Source of the DNA: Micromussa lordhowensis
Lineage: Eukaryota; Cnidaria; Anthozoa; Scleractinia; Lobophylliidae
DNA: 64,000 nt
Direction of reading: 5' to 3'
Assembly: GCA_964020085.1 (NCBI GenBank)
Contig: OZ026603.1
Span: 33,039,506 to 33,103,505, forward strand
Shown here piece by piece: positions 10,514 through 24,029 of the stretch. Positions within the stretch are counted from its first letter, which is position 1. Each line of letters begins with the position of its first letter. Under the pieces are notes generated by a model. The model saw nothing but the letters and a program-made list of their open reading frames with translations, was not told the origin of the DNA and did not search any database. The translations under genes and the position numbers were made by a program.

Positions 10514-13500
10514 TTATTTGCAGGTGTACTTGACCACAGTTTCGACGCACTCCTGACATTTCACTTCACAGCACCAGTGAAATTTACACTTGCATTGCGA
10601 CACCTCAGTGAGGTTGTGGGTGTCGTGCCCGCGTTCACAACACAAGTAGTCGCAGCTGCCGAGACCATCCGAGGTTTTGTTACAGATGCGATCTTGCGTT
10701 CCAGGGATTCTAGAACGCATGTCTCGAGTACAATATGCGTCTGAGTCATTCAAATACACTAAGCGATTGGATTTCGGTTTCTCTGAATCTTCAGATATTG
10801 GCACAAGGTGTCCTGGTTTCTGGCCAGTGGGTGTGTCGATCATGGAGGGTTTCATTCTGACAGCAGAAAGATAGTGGTCCTTTAATTTATTTCCGATTTG
10901 ACGGATTGAAGGCAGCGTCTTCCAGCACGTACGGGTAGTACAAGATGCTGAAATTCCATGGCATTTGCATTCGAAAACCAAATTCTCTCTAAGAACCTAA
11001 AGTAGGCGAGAAAAATGTCCCAGTTTAAGGTGGAAACTTAGGTTGCGCTCTAGCTTCTAGAGACAGGGGACGGTAAAACGACTCGCATCAGTTCTTACTC
11101 GACTCCGCCATGTTTACTAAAACAGATCCTCTATAAGATTACTTTTTGTTTTGTTTTTGCCTGCTTCAATTGTTTCAAGTTATCAGAATCACGAACTTTA
11201 TGTGAACTCCTTAAACGTTCTTATACCACACCTCCCCCCCTCAGTCAACTGAATCGCACCCCCCCCCCCCCCTTAGTCACTGACTCGCAATGGGTTTTTC
11301 CGGTTTCAAGAAGAGCTGTCGCAGAGTTAGCGGCGGGCAAATTAGCTGCGCATGCGCAAAAAAATTGTCGCGTGCTAGCGTCCAGTTCCCACGAAATGAT
11401 AAGAAACGTGGGTGGTAACTGGAAACATATGACATAAGGACAAATGTTTGTTAGCAAAGTGATACTATTTCTTTTCCTCTAGTTAATTTATAAACTTTGC
11501 ATCATGTTATTTTAGCTAGTAAGAGATGGAATGAAAGGCTATTTTGCCGAAAATTAAGGCATATCTGTTTAAGAAATTATCATTTTAATTTATTTCACTT
11601 TTGCCCAATGCAACTAAATTAGAAAAGTCTCACATTTTATTCCTTACCCGCTAGAATATAATAATTTAGTATTTTCGACAAACTAGGATTTGTGGTACTC
11701 AATCATGGATATCACATCTTCAAATATTTAGCCTGATGCTCTTAAGATTACTTTTATTATTAGATGGTCTTGTTTTCCTCAGTAAGTTGTTACTCGACGG
11801 CTTCCTTCGATATCAAGTTTATGCAAAGCGAACAATGAGTGTCTTTATTGTGATATGACTCCTTGAACAAAATTGACCTTGAAAGCTTTCTTTAGAACAA
11901 GCTCGATCTGCAGCAGGAATGCGGTGGCTTTCTATATTAGAGGCTTAAGTAAACCACAACGGCAACGGCAACGGCAAAGGGAACCCCACCAAACTTAAGG
12001 TTTTAATGAGTGGAACAATGGCTGTGCACGTGCGTTATAAACCGTTTCACATTTCTTCGCCGTCTTCTGCTCAACAACAACTTGAAATCACCAAGTTCTG
12101 AGTATTTTGGAGAACACCAACGGCGGTGGCTACTTTTTGCTATTTTCATTTGGAGCTGGCGTGACATATTAAGCTTGAGCAAGTTTTAAGGCCGTCAGAC
12201 GTACTGAACAAATCTAGGTAATTGCGAAATTCGAAGGTCAAATCTAAATTCACTTTTGACTAGGCATTGTTAAAAATGTACAGTTTCTAGGGGATGAGGG
12301 TCGCTTTTGCACACTCTTGTCTCAGACAATCAAATTTCTCTGAGCTCATAAACCACCAATGATAAATTATCTCATAGAATTATCGTGCACTTCGCCAAAA
12401 CTCTGAAGTGCTCAAGCAAGTTTTTCCCGCCTGTCTTTTATTGACAGCTAAAATGGCCAATGAGCGTGCAAGAATTGTCAGAGCTCTGGTGAAAATTTTC
12501 CTTCATTTTTCTTCCTTTCCTTTTCTTAAAATAAAATTTCCGATTTTCTCACTACTCGCAAAGCTTGCTACAGGTGTGAACTGGGACATAGATGACTAAA
12601 GACTGTGAACGAATTCCTTTACGTGACTTTTCACACGAGCGTTCTCAGGCATTCTTATCCGATGCTGTTTGTTTCTTGGCTATTTTGAGAAAGAAATCTG
12701 CGCTTACATTATGTTACAAACAAGAACCGTTTGTGTAATATTTCAAACCAAGAAAAACGTGATTTTGGAATCTATACGTTGTAGTTTTTTTTTTCTCTTT
12801 TTGTCAACATAAAATGAATGAATATTTATGCCTGCATCATCAACAAGGTTATGAAAGGAATATTGTCTTACATGCACGCTTTCCAAAATGAGCAGAAGAT
12901 GTGTTTCTCATTTATAAGAAGGACTCAAATTTTAAGTTATAGATTCTATCTTTTAAAAGCTTTCTAAGAATTAATTCTCCTATGAGGATAAGTATTCGTA
13001 ATATTAAAGAAGAATTTTACTTGAAACGTGATTCTTTTGTGTCTATTTCAAAATAACCTTTAAAAAAAAATGAACTCAACTTTTAGGGTGGGAGAGCAAA
13101 TGTTTTTATGCCAAAAATATCTCTTCGGTATATTAAAAGAACTTGTTATGAAAATAAAAGATGATCTGGCAGTGTTTGTTTCTTAGTTCCCAGCTGTTAA
13201 AGAATCCACAGTTAATATTAATCTCGGCAGGCGGGCTTATAGAGCTTCGCAGGTTTTAATTACCACGAATTCAGCCAAACAATTCTTTTCATAACCATAG
13301 CGTCAGGGATTTTTTTATTTCACAAAGGGTAAAATTGCTCCCCCTTTGAGAAGGCACTGTTGCTACCCAGTATCGTTTGCAGTCGGCATGATTTCGTCTA
13401 ATTCGTGGCAAAGCTTGGCGTTAAACAGTTTGAAAAGCCTTTCGTATTGCTTAGCCACTCACAAAGTATGGTAGTTGAACGTTGATGGGTCAAAGTGTGT

Positions 13501-16500
13501 AGTTTTCGGAAAGGTCCTGTGCTGCATAAGAACGTCATTCCCTCCCAAGTTACCCAACATTCCCATCACAGTGTGAACACGCTCCTCAGTTTCAGAGAGG
13601 AAGCAAAGAATTCTAACGCGTGTTTGGCACAAAAACAATCGTTTTAAACACTGCTGTGTTAGCTTTGTTCAAAGAAGCTTGCAAACACATTAACTTAATT
13701 GAAACGACCGCAAACAACTGTATGCTGAAGATACAAAGAAAAACGGACAGCAACAAGCAGATAGAGCGAAGAAGCCTTTAAAAGTTACTTAAAAGGTTTA
13801 ATTTATTTGTCCAAACCCTTCTCAAGAATTCGAGCTTTGAATTTCGACTTCAGTGAGCAATGACAACCTTTACCCTCAACGTCAGTAGCTTGCAGACGAA
13901 GAAGGGTTAACTTAAATTCAGAAGTTGGCACCCTGTTTAGATTTAAGCTCAAGCAAGTTGGTTGATCATGAGCAGGAGGCATGGTATAAGGCTGCTAAGT
14001 ATTTTTACATACTAGCTCTTTCGCAAAAGAATTTCGGTTAATCTAGTTTCCTTTGGCCAAAATAGCGGAACATCTAATTTTCTTTGGGTTGGTTCGTCCG
14101 GGTTTTTTTTTTTTTTTCAACACGGGTCATTTCAAACGAACAGAGCCCTTTGTCCCCTTTGTTTAGCTTTATCATCTTTCTATTGCTTATCAACAAACCC
14201 CGCAGACAAAAGACAAACTATGAACTATTGCTGAACGCCCGGCACTGCTCATCCGATGACCAGATATTGCAGTGGACAAATGTCTTCAAAATACCTTAAT
14301 TCAACTACGATATTTACTGTAGCTATTTATCTACTACAACAAAAATAGACATGTATTAAGACGTCCTTATCAAGATCTACTGCTAGGTTGTCGTGATCAC
14401 CTAATTATGACTGACATTGTACGGAAAAGGAACTTCGTTGAAATTTGCTTCATTTACTGTTCATCTTTTGCGGCATGTGCTTAATTAAAAGGGAATACAT
14501 TATTCCATACCAACATTAACATTTTGAGCCATAAGTTTTAATTTCCTACCATGTGGTTTTGCGGTTACTTAATAATACGTTTCAACACTTTTTTCAATAG
14601 ACGTTTTATCTTGTTTATCATACAATAATTTTTGCGTTTTCCACTGATCCCGGCAAAACCCAATTATTCGTGAGATACCTAAACTGGGCGAACGATATGC
14701 TCCTTAGTGAGTTATCAGAAGATTGGACACGGCTAAGAGCGATACTCCAGTGTAATAAACTTTTGCAGATGAGAGTTCAAAATTTAAGGGGCCAGAATCT
14801 ATTCACATGTAAATTCCACGAGCCGAAAACACGGCAGAATCCATGCTCGTGTGACTAAGACAATCCGAGCCAATCCGTTATTGTTTAGCCCTCATTATCA
14901 TTAAGTAATTAGAAAAAGCAATTATGTCATTAAATTCTGTGGGGTTGATAGGCCTCCTACCTGTCTGCCAGCTTTGTTGTTGTGCTTGTTCATGAAAAAT
15001 ATGGCATCCTTTTTATTGTGCCGACCGTTCACGAAGTCGTCGGCAATATCCATTCCGTAACTCATATCAACGCTGCACCCACCCCACATCCATCCTTTAC
15101 TACTTTTTTGTCCCCATTTCCTCCTATCACAGTCGCATTCGCTGAGGTTTCCCACACTGCATGCCCTGGTGATCGCGTACACGACACCAGCAGATGTGAT
15201 GGCTTGTGCATAGGCAGCCTCCTTCGTTCCGGCTGAGAGGAGAACAAACAGAAAAACGACAATCAGCTAGTAATAACTTGCAAGCCGGACAAATTGGAAA
15301 AGCTGTTCAGCATGTCAATTTGATTTCATCTGTCGTGAAAGAAAATATGTGTAAAATAGGAATTTTCTCCTTCCTAGGAAAAATGTTACATTGAGTTTGT
15401 GTTCACCTTCGTTACTTCTCTCATTTCTCGAAGACCACTAAGAAAATGAAAGTACTGCCAATAACTCGTAGCCTATTTTTAAAACGTAATCAAAACATCC
15501 GACCACACTAATATCCTGAGTACACGTTAAAAATAACCTTTTTTATCGACTTGTCGAGACACAATAATTTTACTTTATTAGAAAACGTTTAAAATAATAA
15601 GAAACTCGTAAATTTTTAAAGGGAGTACTAAAATTAGATTTTTTCAAGTTTTAGTTTTAGTTTGAAATATGTGTTACAGAACCTAGCATATGTATAGAAA
15701 GAGTTTACTCTACAAAAATTTGAGTTCTTTAACTATCCCAGTTGAGGTAGATAACACATTCTCTCGCTCTTGTCAACAATTCTACAAGAATCGTATCGCT
15801 GTAAGGTCAGAAAAAATATTTTTCACTCAGGTGTATCCAAAGTCTGATGTTCAAGATAAGGGTCGATTCTGTCACTTTATCACTAACTCAAAAAAAATAA
15901 CGTACGTGCTGACAGTTAGGTCTTAGTTAGAAATACCAATTTGAACTAATCTCACAGGTGCAATACCGTTTCCAGATGAACAGAACCATGTACAAAATCG
16001 TCTTAATTAGAATTACGAAAATATGAAACGTTGATGACAACTGGCTATCAACACGGGGCGTTCTTCAGTCTCTAATCTCCCCTCATAAGAAAGTTCAAAT
16101 GGGGTTTTTGGACAATTTTGACAGAAAGGTTAGGGTAACTTATTAGCGACGCTAAATTATAGCCAAATTATTCGTTTCAGTGGGTTGTCAAGTTCTGACA
16201 AATGATAATATCGGGCTAGTTTTCCGGGCACTTGAAACAGGTCAAGAGTCTTTAACATAAGTGGATTCATAAGTGGACTTTGAGTTAATCAGGAGCTATT
16301 TACTCCAAACAAACAAATAATCACTTTATAGCAGTTCAGGCTAAGTGGACTGCCAAATTAGGCATTGGCAAATTACCTAATATTCAGAGTACTAAACGAA
16401 ATCTCCTTAAGGGATCGCTTGCAACAACTTCTAAGTAAGTTAATCCTACTCACGAATGGCCTTGTCGTCGAAGACGGATCTCTGGTTGAGCAGCGTACAG

Positions 16501-16849
16501 TTCCACCTATCTTTACGAAACTGAAATTTGCATTCTTCAGCGCCCAGTCGATAACCCTCTCGAATGCAATTAATAACGTTCGGAGATTCTTCACAGAAGG
16601 CAATCTGCTTAGGAAACAAGCCAGGAATTTTGCTGCAGATGTGGCTTAGGGAAAGGGTTGCCACGGATGTAACAACGCTGTCAGTGTCAAAAGATAAAAG
16701 GCTGATTGAATTATTGTGTCTCAACAAAGCACAAGACTAAGAAACTTGATTCTCACTCACAATAACTGCGAATTGGCCTCCATGAGGTTGTGGGCAAAGA
16801 CCGTTGCAAGTAGCACAGTTATCAAGGTTACCGCGTGTTGGTACTCCAT
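10514..16849 (-). CDS. Wnt ligand, complete four-exon gene, Wnt16-like
   Basis: Secreted Wnt signalling ligand. Exons: 16761-16849, 16454-16677, 14961-15232, 10514-10996. All junctions are GT-AG with matching phases, giving 1068 nt and 355 residues, a normal Wnt length. Exon 1 holds the signal peptide (MEYQHAVTLITVLLATVFA). Exon 2 holds CSKIPGL, CIREGYRLGAEEC and FRKDRWNC. Exon 3 holds GTKEAAYA, AITRACSVGNLSECDCD, KGWMWGGCS and NNKAGRQ. Exon 4 holds CKCHGISASC (last Ser is the lipid site), RTCWKTLPSIRQIG, RIPGTQDRICNKTS, CKCKFHWCCEVKC and a final KYTCK. GTKE, GNLSECDCD and the KGWxWGGCS spacing recall vertebrate Wnt16; the assignment is from memory and could shift in a tree. An alternative exon 2 acceptor 33 nt further in is also in phase. 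CHGxSASC replaces the usual CHGxSGSC. Start ATG is in AAAATGG. Confidence 0.9.
10997..14960 (-). other. Intron 3 of the Wnt16-like gene
   Basis: 3964 bp with no coding sequence recognised. It has a C-tract near 11267-11280. Near 11950-12140 there are CAACGGCAACGGCAA words and an inverted GCCGTCT/ACGGCGG counterpart, probably a decayed MITE. Confidence 0.6.
15233..16453 (-). other. Intron 2 of the Wnt16-like gene
   Basis: 1221 bp, A+T-rich, with no further feature recognised. The phase is 1 nt carried from exon 2 and 2 nt from exon 3. Confidence 0.6.
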
Positions 16850-19800
16850 TTTAGCCAGCTCGACCTCTTTCTTTTTATCAAGCCGATGGCACAGATTCTC
16901 GAATATAAATCCTTTGATCGTCCAAATGTTTAGTTCATCTCGTTCCTGATTGGTCCAAACGGAATTAATCAACTTTTTAATTTAGTTTGTGGGCCTGAAC
17001 AATTGGTTGGAATGTTCCTTCTTAAATATTGTTTTTTATATCGGCAGGAACACTGTTATTGCCGAGGATCCGATAAGCATCCGATCTAAAGCGTTTATTT
17101 TTCCAGTGGCTTAACTCAAATATTTCGCTTCGACAGGAGAGCAGAAGGCTTAACGAGATGAACGAATTTCTGTGTGACGATAGGGGTCTGTCGCATCCTT
17201 ATTAAAAAGCCAACGATAAGAAAATGACGACTTAATTGAAGATTATAGAAGTGGCCAAATTTTATTAAACAGTGATTTTGAATGCATTTGAAGCATTTCA
17301 GAGGTAGATCAAAAACAAACATCCTGCTCTTTATTGATTGTTTGAATTGAAGTTTTCTCTTTGATGTGCCGATAATCGTGCTAGGACGGACAAACCCTCT
17401 AAGTCTTCACTGAAGCAACACGACAGTTGAACGGTTAAATGACTGCGCTACCGTGATCCTGAACCTGTCTGCACGTCAAATAGAATGACCAGCGGAAATG
17501 GGCGACTTTATTGGTTTCGCTTTTGAGAAAAACGTGTTTACGGGAAAGGCGAAGCCAAGAATAGACTTCGAGTCGAAGGTTAGACTTTGAATGACTGATC
17601 CGGCAGGCCTTCCGATGGAAGATTTCATTCTCCCGCCGAAGAGCTCATGGACGCTAATCTTTCTCATTTGACAATGCTGCTAGAGTCATCACAACACAAC
17701 CGCAGAACTCTAGTTAAAACAGTTCATCACCTCTCATAGTTATTTTTTCAAGCCAAAGTTAACAGTAAAATCATCTAAGACTGTTCATTAAACTTTGGGA
17801 GTGGAATTTATCCCGATAACGAAAATGAGCTGGTGATCAGAATGCAGCCAGTGAGGGGGCAAAGTTTGTTAGCTGTTTGTTCTCGAAAATTATAGCCATA
17901 GTTCATGCACGTTTACCTTTTAGGGAAACCATGTGAGCGCAGTTACATTTTGTGTTAAATATCTCGCTATCTCCTTTGTAAATGCGAAAGCCGAAGAGCT
18001 TGCAACTCGTTTTTACTCAGTTTGTCATTTATTATGTTTAAACTGCATCCTTTGCATTTTGAACACAATGAGCACAAACCATCAGGGAAAAAGAACACAG
18101 AAATGAGAACTCAGTGAAAAAGGCTCAAAGTTAAAGTGGACGAATGATTTTCCCAACAAACATTTTTCCCCTCTTTTAATAACCAGAGACGACTGGACTC
18201 CTCACTAAAATCGACTAGACAACGCTTAATGATAAATCAAATATCGATGAATTTCAAATTTTCAGCATTTACAGTGTGTGTATAAATCGCTGTGACAGCT
18301 CATCGGAGCATATAAAGGTCTTTGAAAATATCGGGTTATTAAAAAGCCAAGAAAGAATTATAAACTAGTGTATGATATATTAATTAAGGCCGAGGGTTCC
18401 GCTTCGTAGAGCAATTTTGATTGGACCTCGCGTTCCACCGCCTAAAATATAATCATGTTTCTTTCCAAGGCTTGAAAACATAGACCATCTTTAGCTGAAA
18501 GGCATTTCAAATGATTTATTATCATGTCCTACTCCACGTTACGAAATTCTCGGTTTCTGAGGCCGTTATTTTTGAAATCATTTTACTGGTAAATAAGAAC
18601 TTCAATAAAATCATTTAGAAGGTTATCGTGCAATTTGATGACGGTGTTGATTTAGTTAATATTAGGATAGTTTGCGTTTAAATACCTGTTTGATTCGTGA
18701 AAAACATTTAACATACCTTTGTTGGAATTCAAGATCTCTTTATTGTAGCCAATTTAAACAAAATTAATCTCATGGCACAGTGATTGATAGCATTATTATT
18801 ATATTTAATTTGCAATTGTGTAAGTTACTTTTCTAATTTTAAAAAGATGAAAAGGAACTTAAACACCAGAAGAACTTGATTAAACTCACTGAAAGCAAGA
18901 CTGTTCATTACTTCCTTAATTGCAAATGATATGGTTCGCATGCCGAGTCACGGAGCAAGTGATCGAAACTGTTTCCAATACAAAATAGTAATTCAGTTAT
19001 TTAACAATATCGCTACGCCGTACAGTATTCTTCTAATTTTTGTTCAAATAATGTTTAGCGAGAAAGCCCCGAAGGGACAAAACAGTTTGGAAAGTTGGTT
19101 ACAAAGACCAAATATTTCGCAATGTAGTACCTATTTGGAATCTCACTTCCCTTTTGGGTTTGACGATTAGAATTTAGCGTAGAGGGTGACACTGATGACT
19201 TAAGTCATAATTTTGGGCAATGCTTGTTTTCTACAGAGCAGCCGCAAAGCACGTACCTATTAATCATAGCTTGGACCACCCACCACCTTCCATTCTGTCA
19301 TAACATTACGTGCGCAGCAAAACAGATGAATGGAAAAAATACAGCATAGGTCGTTGAATTAATCACGAAATAGCGAAATCAGGCTGAAGGACAAGACAGT
19401 TTTTTGTCAAAGTCATCAACAACGCTTGTAATTTTGTTTTATGAAATGCAAATCAACGCGGCTATTGTACGATAACCATCGACCTCTTTTTCCTTTCAAA
19501 CCAGGATTCTACGCAATTGCGGCAAGCAAGCGGTACTATGTGGATTATGTCGGTAAACTTCTTGCCGAACAACTTCTTTCACTTTGACTAACAAAGAAAA
19601 GTTGCAAGAGACCCGGCATGGTAAAGAAAACTGGTCTTATCTGTCCGCTTAGCCGTGCAACCACATACAGATTGCCGAAAATAGATAAAAAAAGAATTAG
19701 TCATAAACATAATCAACCACTGTGAAATTACGCGGCAAGAAGTAACTAACTCAAGTCACGATAGATCAGCTACAGCTGAATTTCGGGTGTGGTAAAAAGT

Positions 19801-22800
19801 CTACGGACTAGAAACTCTAGCTACTGTCTACTGTTAGTTTTTCGGTATTCCCAACTTCAACAGAAGGACAAGGATTTAACTTATTACACAATAGGGGCTT
19901 TATTGACTCTTGAAATCAGCAATGATTAATTGAGCGTGTAACTTGGATTAATTTGTTGTTTAATTTCGTTTGTCCATTCTTGAATAAGGTAGATTGTTTT
20001 ATGAGATACTAATAAAATACATCTGGATCCGAAAAGAGAAGTCGCGAAATTCCCTAGTCCTGCCATACTTCTCTTCGTCTAAGAGGAATGTTGCACATGT
20101 AATTAACGTATGTAAAGCACATTTTAAAAATCAACATTTTCGTCAGAAATCATAAAGCGATCAATAGAAACATCAACGGAGTTGTCTAAGAATCAATTAA
20201 CCTTGCTTGATTTCAAGCTTTTGATAGTCTGTAACACGTGTCTTCTCTATAATTCATTCAAAATTCATACTCAGTATTTCTTAGCTTAGTTAAGCCTAGT
20301 TAAGCTAAATGTATCATTTACTGGCACTCAAAGCTATCTTTAGCATCTGAAATATTTCATATAGGTTAATTTCACATAGCTTTGAAATAACATACCTACT
20401 GAACTCCGCTTGCGACATTAAATATTATTACTATTTTCTTTTTTGTGATATAAGAGTTTAAAATTACTCTCGGGTATATAAGAAATAATCAGATCATTCT
20501 AGAAAATATCGAAGATACCGCATTTTGTGTGACCTGCTGGGCTTGATATTTGTCAAGTTATCGTTAAATACGTTGGTACACATTCAGTCGATCAATCATT
20601 CCCTGCCTTCGAGCTTTACTCGTCCAAATCTGACTTGCAATTCCTCTCTGACTAATCAAGGTTTATTGACCGCCTGTTATGCCTGATTGCCAAGACGTAG
20701 CAAGCATTTACTACAACTGTTATATCAGTACTAAAAGGCAGCTAACTTATTTTACCCAACATTAGCTTTCAATTGTATTTGTTGTACTGTAGATACACAT
20801 TAACTTGGACTCACTTTGCGTGCGTAGTTTTAAAAAAAATCGATAAGCTTTTGGGTAGCAAGTTAACCAAATCCTGCATGTTTTATGCGTTCCAAAAACC
20901 TTTCCCTACTTCCCCTGAAATAAACCCGGCCACCCCTCCTAGTGACGTGAATGGCAAAACCCCTTCCATAATACTACTTCTTCTGACCAGACTGAGAAAG
21001 ATATACCATGAATCGGCTCAAATAAACGGTATGGAAAGAATGCTAACTACTGCATGTATAGCAGGTAACCCAAGAATATCTCGTTGATACCATGGTTACA
21101 ACAAGAATACCTCTTACTAGAGGATCCAAAGCACTTGCATTTTGGTCGACGCCTCCCTGATATTAACTCATTTCAAATGTGTCCCTCACAAACAAAACCG
21201 TTTTGACAGTGATTCCCAAACTACCCTAGTTCAAAATTTGATTACTTCGGTGCATCGTAGTTTTGGCGAGACTCGTGAAATACTCTTGACCTCTAACATA
21301 GTGGGATTGCATCGGTTTAAAGAGTTTATCTTCTTGCTTTAGAAAATGGCCATGGGTAAATTTCGAACACCTTAGGAATATTGTTTGGGCTGACGGTGAA
21401 ATGGCTTACTATATCTTTCGAGCGTTTGTTGATGTAGAAGCTCGGCCATTCATGGTCATTCATCGTTTCACGTATTGTCGGCTAGTTTCCTACCACAGCG
21501 GAGACGCACAATTGTCACTTCTGACGCCAAAACATCCAGTTTCGTTGTGACTCTTGAACTTGAAAACGGTTTCCTGTGATATAAAGGGTTATTAAAATTA
21601 ACGATGTAACAAGAAACGAAGCAAAACCGACATGCATGCCTTGGAAGGTTCGCTCGACTGAACTCACAAAGCGGCTCTGCGCCGAATAGAACGTTACTTG
21701 AGTCACGCGAAAATTTCCTTTCAACTTTCTTTTTTAGCTGTTCCAGATGGTGTCCACATGAAGTGGTTAAAGAGGTTTTGGGTGGAGTTTGATTGCACTC
21801 ATAGCAGTTTTATGGCAGTGCTTTTGTTATATAATTAATTGGAGTTTCGTCAGAACGTTTTGCTTTTGAAATTTGTAGCACATTGATTACATGATCTTAA
21901 CAGCTATTTCGGTGGCTTATATACGCTTTTATACATCATAGCTCTTCAATGACTCTATCAAATTGCCCTGTACAGGGGTCTGTCAAAATGTCACACTGGA
22001 ACCTACACTAAAAACTTCACACTGTTAGCAAGTTTTGACCGCCGTTTATTGAGCCGAGGACAGCTCATGGATTCATTATGAAACTGTGGCAAAATGAAAC
22101 TTTAAAAGCGCGCCAAGCACACGATGTAAAAAGACTTAAAAGTTTGATTTGTACCCATGAGACACTAAAAACTATTACAGTTGCGACTTGATAAAATATC
22201 CGCCGAAGCAAATATAATAGTATAGCGTAAAACAAAGCTGCCTCTTAGGACCTAAAAGCTACAAAGCGATACGAGACTGTAGACCGATTACATACAATGA
22301 ATTTCAACCTTCATTGAGCAGGTGAAAATTTAGGTGTCATTTTATAGCGTTGCGTGAATAGATAACATCGTGGTGATCGTCTACTGTAAATGATCAAAAT
22401 TCAATCCAGCAAAAAACTACGTGAGTACTAATCGACAAGTCATAAACATGCAATATTCAGTAAAAATGCTGATTAATACCTTTTGAATCCGTTGACAAGG
22501 CACAACAGTAAATAACAACTTAAAAACACGTGTATGAGGTGCAGATAACAGTTATTTGCTCCATTAAACTCACTAGTTCGCAAAGCTTTGTGTGATTTAC
22601 AAATCTTTTGCAAAAACTACCGATGCGGATCTCCATGTTGTTATCAAATGCCGACAAGTAAGTGTTGAGACCGCAAGGATCACAGAACACGTATAGCGGA
22701 ACTATGAGAGGACGTTAGAAAACCAGCGGTCTCTTTTTCGGCGGCTTTAAGGGAAATGTGCATGGCGGGAAGGTGGCATATTTAATAAAACGGCGTCTGT

Positions 22801-23659
22801 ATTTTTTGAGTTCGGACGCACTTTGTTACGCGCAACGTCAAAGTCACGTACAATAACTACTTCTTTTTACTCAGACATAAAAAAGGTACTGATCTACACA
22901 GGTTCAATCTCGACATGCAATTTTTTTTCTTTGTTAATATGATTCTATATTCTTCTTGTAGAGTTAGTTAGGTGAATATCATCACGCATGTATGCCTTGC
23001 TTGATATTCATATTCAGTTGCCGGAGGAATTAGAAACCTTAGAGCAAAACTAGATAACACCTCAAATTCGTCTCGAAGCACGATCTGTTACGAATGGCAA
23101 GATCAATTTCACTTAATCAATCCAGTCTTCATTTGTAAGAGACGTACTGCCATTTTGTTTACAAGGCAAAACTCATTCTTCAGTCATTTTCCGGTTCCTT
23201 GTTTTAGCTATTCCCCTACGGCCATGGGAAAGGACTAAATTATTGCGGTACAGTTGCTTCAGAACACAAAATGTATTATAGCCAAATATATTACCATTTA
23301 TATCTGGCATTCCAAAATAAAAGCAGTCAGGAAAGTATGTTAGATTTTATGGGTATTATACTGTTACTGTGGACCGGATGTTACAGGTTCAGAACTCTTT
23401 ACCGAAACAATAGACGAATTTTCTTATATTGATGTCCAAAAAGCTCCTTTCAGTTTTATATTGTTGTACAGGCAACCTATCTGTAAAACCACCTTTTGGC
23501 GAATAGAAAATCTGTTCGTGCAATAGTTTGTTTTGCTGTTTATAGTTTAAGTGTATACTTCCATTTGAAATCGAATAGATTTACCTATTGTAGAAATGAA
23601 ATGCTGTAATTGATTAAAACTACTGATAACAATTCATTTTTGCTAAAACATTTTATATT
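16850..23659. other. Long gene-poor stretch upstream of the Wnt gene
   Basis: No supported gene in 6.8 kb. It was looked over for further Wnt exons on the minus strand (WGGCS, RWNC, NNxAGR) with no hit. It should contain the promoter of the Wnt16-like gene, but no core element stands out. Open frames such as 20773-21087 (+) lack motifs and lack biased composition. Confidence 0.4.
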
Positions 23660-23902
23660 ATGAGCCACAATCCAAAAAACGCCAGAAATGACAAGAGCAT
23701 ATCAAAAATAGCAAAACTGTCAAGTTCGAGGCCCCCGGCATCAAAGAGCAAGCTCATACGACAGCCCGAACCTTCCAAAACTTGGAGGATATATCTATGG
23801 AAAATGTTGCACCAACAACTTTCTCCACACAAATCCTCCAAACTTTTTTCAGCAAAAATGTTGTCAAGTAATTCCAGATGTAAAGAGCCTATTTTTAAGT
23901 AG
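23660..23902 (+). pseudogene. Possible histone H2B-like fragment, very uncertain
   Basis: An 80-residue frame starts with a basic, Ser/Lys/Arg-rich segment of about 40 residues. It is followed by TWRIYLWKMLHQQLSP, which can be aligned to the first histone-fold helix of H2B (pattern IYxYKVLxQxxP), and then by SSKLFSAKML in the place of the next helix start. It ends well before the 120-odd residues of a full H2B. It could be a truncated relic, a first exon (a GT lies after TCAA), or chance. No other histone gene is nearby. Confidence 0.2.
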
Positions 23903-24029
23903 CTCCAAAATTCTTAATTACCTTTATGAAGTGAACTATAGTTAAGAAAATGCTTGTGATACGTAACCGCTTGATTGGATTGCTGTTAATTTTTCCCGGC
24001 ATATCTGCATAGTACAGCGGCCCGCTGGG

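Noticed and set aside
10511..10517. AATAAA overlapping the stop codon of the Wnt gene as polyadenylation signal
   Set aside because: It arises from the final Lys codon plus TAA; using it would leave almost no 3' untranslated region.
20773..21087. Open frame of 104 residues on the plus strand
   Set aside because: No recognisable motif, no signal peptide, no splice context and ordinary A+T-rich composition; treated as chance.
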